Part shown: one piece after another, positions 62,668 through 64,000 of the stretch
Layout of the letters: the number at the start of each line of letters is the position of its first letter
Position numbering within the stretch: position 1 is the stretch's first letter
Source: Colletes latitarsis
Taxonomy: Eukaryota > Arthropoda > Insecta > Hymenoptera > Colletidae
Assembly (NCBI RefSeq): GCF_051014445.1
Contig: NC_135140.1
Location: 10,000,001 to 10,064,000, forward strand
DNA length: 64,000 bases
Reading direction: 5' to 3'
Made by a program: the position numbers and the translations under genes
The notes under the pieces: generated by a model
Databases searched by the model: none
What the model was told of the DNA's origin: nothing
Seen by the model: the letters and a program-made list of their open reading frames with translations, nothing else

Positions 62668-63097
62668 TGTGACCAACTTTGACATAATTGAGTGCATCGT
62701 TGTCGACACTAGAAACGACGAACTTCCTTAGTGTCTAACGGAGACGTGGGAATAACAGACATATACTGCCGCACGAGCCACGTGTACGTGAGCTCGGCAC
62801 TTCGCGCAACTTCGGGAAATCGAGAAAGAAGGAGAGTGTCAGCCTTTCCTTCTTGCTCTTGTAACAGCTAAAATTCGACCTCACGACAATTGGCATACAA
62901 TTCCAAAAAGGAAAGGCTCACACTCGCCTTCTTTCTCGATTTCCCGAAGTTGCGCAAAGTGTCGAGCTCACGTACACGTGGCTCGTGCGGCAGTATATGT
63001 CTGTTATTCCCACCTCTCCGTTAGACACTAAGGAAGTTCGTCGTTTCTAGTGTCGACAACGATGCATTCAATTATGCCAAAACTGGCCACACTGGGC
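62668..63097. repeat. 430 bp palindrome between deltex and asteroid
   Basis: Left arm 62668-62850 and right arm 62905-63097 are reverse complements at high identity. Examples: gttgtcgacactagaaacga against tcgtttctagtgtcgacaac, and gccgcacgagccacgtgtac against its complement. The loop (about 62852-62904) carries aaaattcgacctcacgacaa. The gtacgtgagctcg..tcgagaaagaa..ctaaaattcgacctcacg chain resembles the conserved block of the 13.7-18.5 kb complex, so both belong to one family. The symmetry continues beyond the core into aattgagtgcatcg / cgatgcattcaatt. Confidence 0.85.
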
Positions 63098-63308
63098 TAC
63101 ACTAATGCCAATCTGGTAACAATGCTGCCAACCAGCTTTATCAGGTATAACACCGGAACTCTGAATTATCTGGCTACACTGGTGACTGGTGGGGATTCCC
63201 ACAATGGGATGGCCCCAAGGAGTAATCAGTCATTGAGTCATTTTACACGTAAGTGCGTTTAATAGATAAGTTTTATCGTATCTAAGAAAAAGTCTAAGAA
63301 AATAAAAA

Positions 63309-64000
63309 ATGGGTATTTTTGGTTTGACAAGTTACATAAACAAGAGTTACGATTGGTATTTTAAATATTTTGAATTGCATGATACATATTTAGTGATCGA
63401 TGGTAATAATATTTGTTGTCAATTATATGTGGATGCAAATTGTAATTCTGATTATAGTGGTGATTATGATGAATATGCTGAGTGCACGTCTGATTTCTTT
63501 AATGCTTTATTAAAATGTAAAGTAACACCATTAGTTATACTTGATGGTGGTTACAGTGATATGAAGCTACAAACAATCATAAAGAGGAACAAAGATAAAA
63601 ATCATAAGGCATGTAATTTTATACCTTACAAGCAACAGGTTTTTACTCCTTTAATGATCCTGTCAGTTTTTAGAGACATTATGAAAAAGCTGAATATTCG
63701 GTTTGTACAATGTTTATTTGATGCTGATAATAGTATAGCTGCAGTAGCAAAGGCATTGAATTGTCCTGTACTAAGTTTAGATTCTGATTTTTATCTGTAT
63801 GGAATTGAATATATACAGTTCGATACATTAAGTGATTGTATAATCAGGAATACAACTACAGAAAATTATAGAATGCCATGTAAAATTTATAGAATCAAAC
63901 ACTTATTGAATGCTTTCGAAGGATTAAACCAATGTATGTTACCATTGGCTGCAGTATTGCTAGGGAATGACATTGCAGACCATAATTTGTTTAAAAACTT
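63309..64000 (+). CDS. ast: Asteroid (ASTE1-type) XPG/FEN1-family protein, 3' incomplete
   Basis: Member of the flap-endonuclease-like family; Drosophila asteroid was linked to EGF-receptor signalling, and human ASTE1 has been described as a nuclease in DNA-end processing. Open from ATG to the window end (230 codons), single exon so far. The N-terminus MGIFGLTSYI is the family start, needed free for FEN1-type activity. Metal-ligand candidates: D31 (LVIDGNN), D79 (VILDGG), then D138 and D140 (FDADNSIAAVAKAL) where FEN1 has two Glu, and D158 and D160 (SLDSDFYLYG). Acidic groups are therefore kept, but two are Asp for Glu. An in-frame stop lies upstream. It faces deltex across the 430 bp palindrome. 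Confidence 0.92.
   Translation, partial: MGIFGLTSYINKSYDWYFKYFELHDTYLVIDGNNICCQLYVDANCNSDYSGDYDEYAECTSDFFNALLKCKVTPLVILDGGYSDMKLQTIIKRNKDKNHKACNFIPYKQQVFTPLMILSVFRDIMKKLNIRFVQCLFDADNSIAAVAKALNCPVLSLDSDFYLYGIEYIQFDTLSDCIIRNTTTENYRMPCKIYRIKHLLNAFEGLNQCMLPLAAVLLGNDIADHNLFKN

Overview
This 64 kb window is AT-rich eukaryotic DNA with short exons, many canonical GT..AG introns and dense small transposons. The proteins (a GRK2-type kinase, a Yellow/MRJP protein, BuGZ/ZNF207, Deltex, Asteroid) are those of an insect. Abundant TA-flanked mariner-like and TTAA-flanked piggyBac-like short elements would fit a hymenopteran, but that placement is inference.

Layout. 1-1.3 kb: deleted Tigger/pogo-like transposon with long inverted repeats, plus a tRNA-like scrap. 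1.9-11.0 kb (+): Gprk1 (GRK2/beta-adrenergic receptor kinase type), 12 exons visible, 5' end outside the window. 11.3-12.5 kb: palindromic transposon. 13.7-18.5 kb: large foldback-like complex of tandem and inverted arrays. 18.8-22.6 kb (-): an unrecognised eight-exon gene with one in-frame TGA. 25.7-28.4 kb (-): Yellow/MRJP-family gene, five exons. 28.4-41.7 kb: gene-poor DNA with nested short transposons. 41.8-53.2 kb (-): BuGZ/ZNF207, whose last exon lies about 8.9 kb from the rest. 54.3-57.5 kb (-): six-finger C2H2 protein. 59.8-62.1 kb (-): deltex. 63.3 kb to the end (+): asteroid, head-to-head with deltex across a 430 bp palindrome.

The genes do not form one pathway. Gprk1 acts in receptor desensitisation, Deltex in Notch regulation, BuGZ in spindle/kinetochore function and Yellow in secreted cuticle or pigment biology. 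Exon boundaries were placed by hand from splice consensus, phase and family similarity. All coding exons of the five complete or nearly complete genes join in phase.

The most unusual parts are the 13.7-18.5 kb foldback complex, the related palindrome in the deltex/asteroid intergenic region, the unrecognised gene carrying an in-frame stop, and the family of TA-flanked elements with variable numbers of internal subrepeats.
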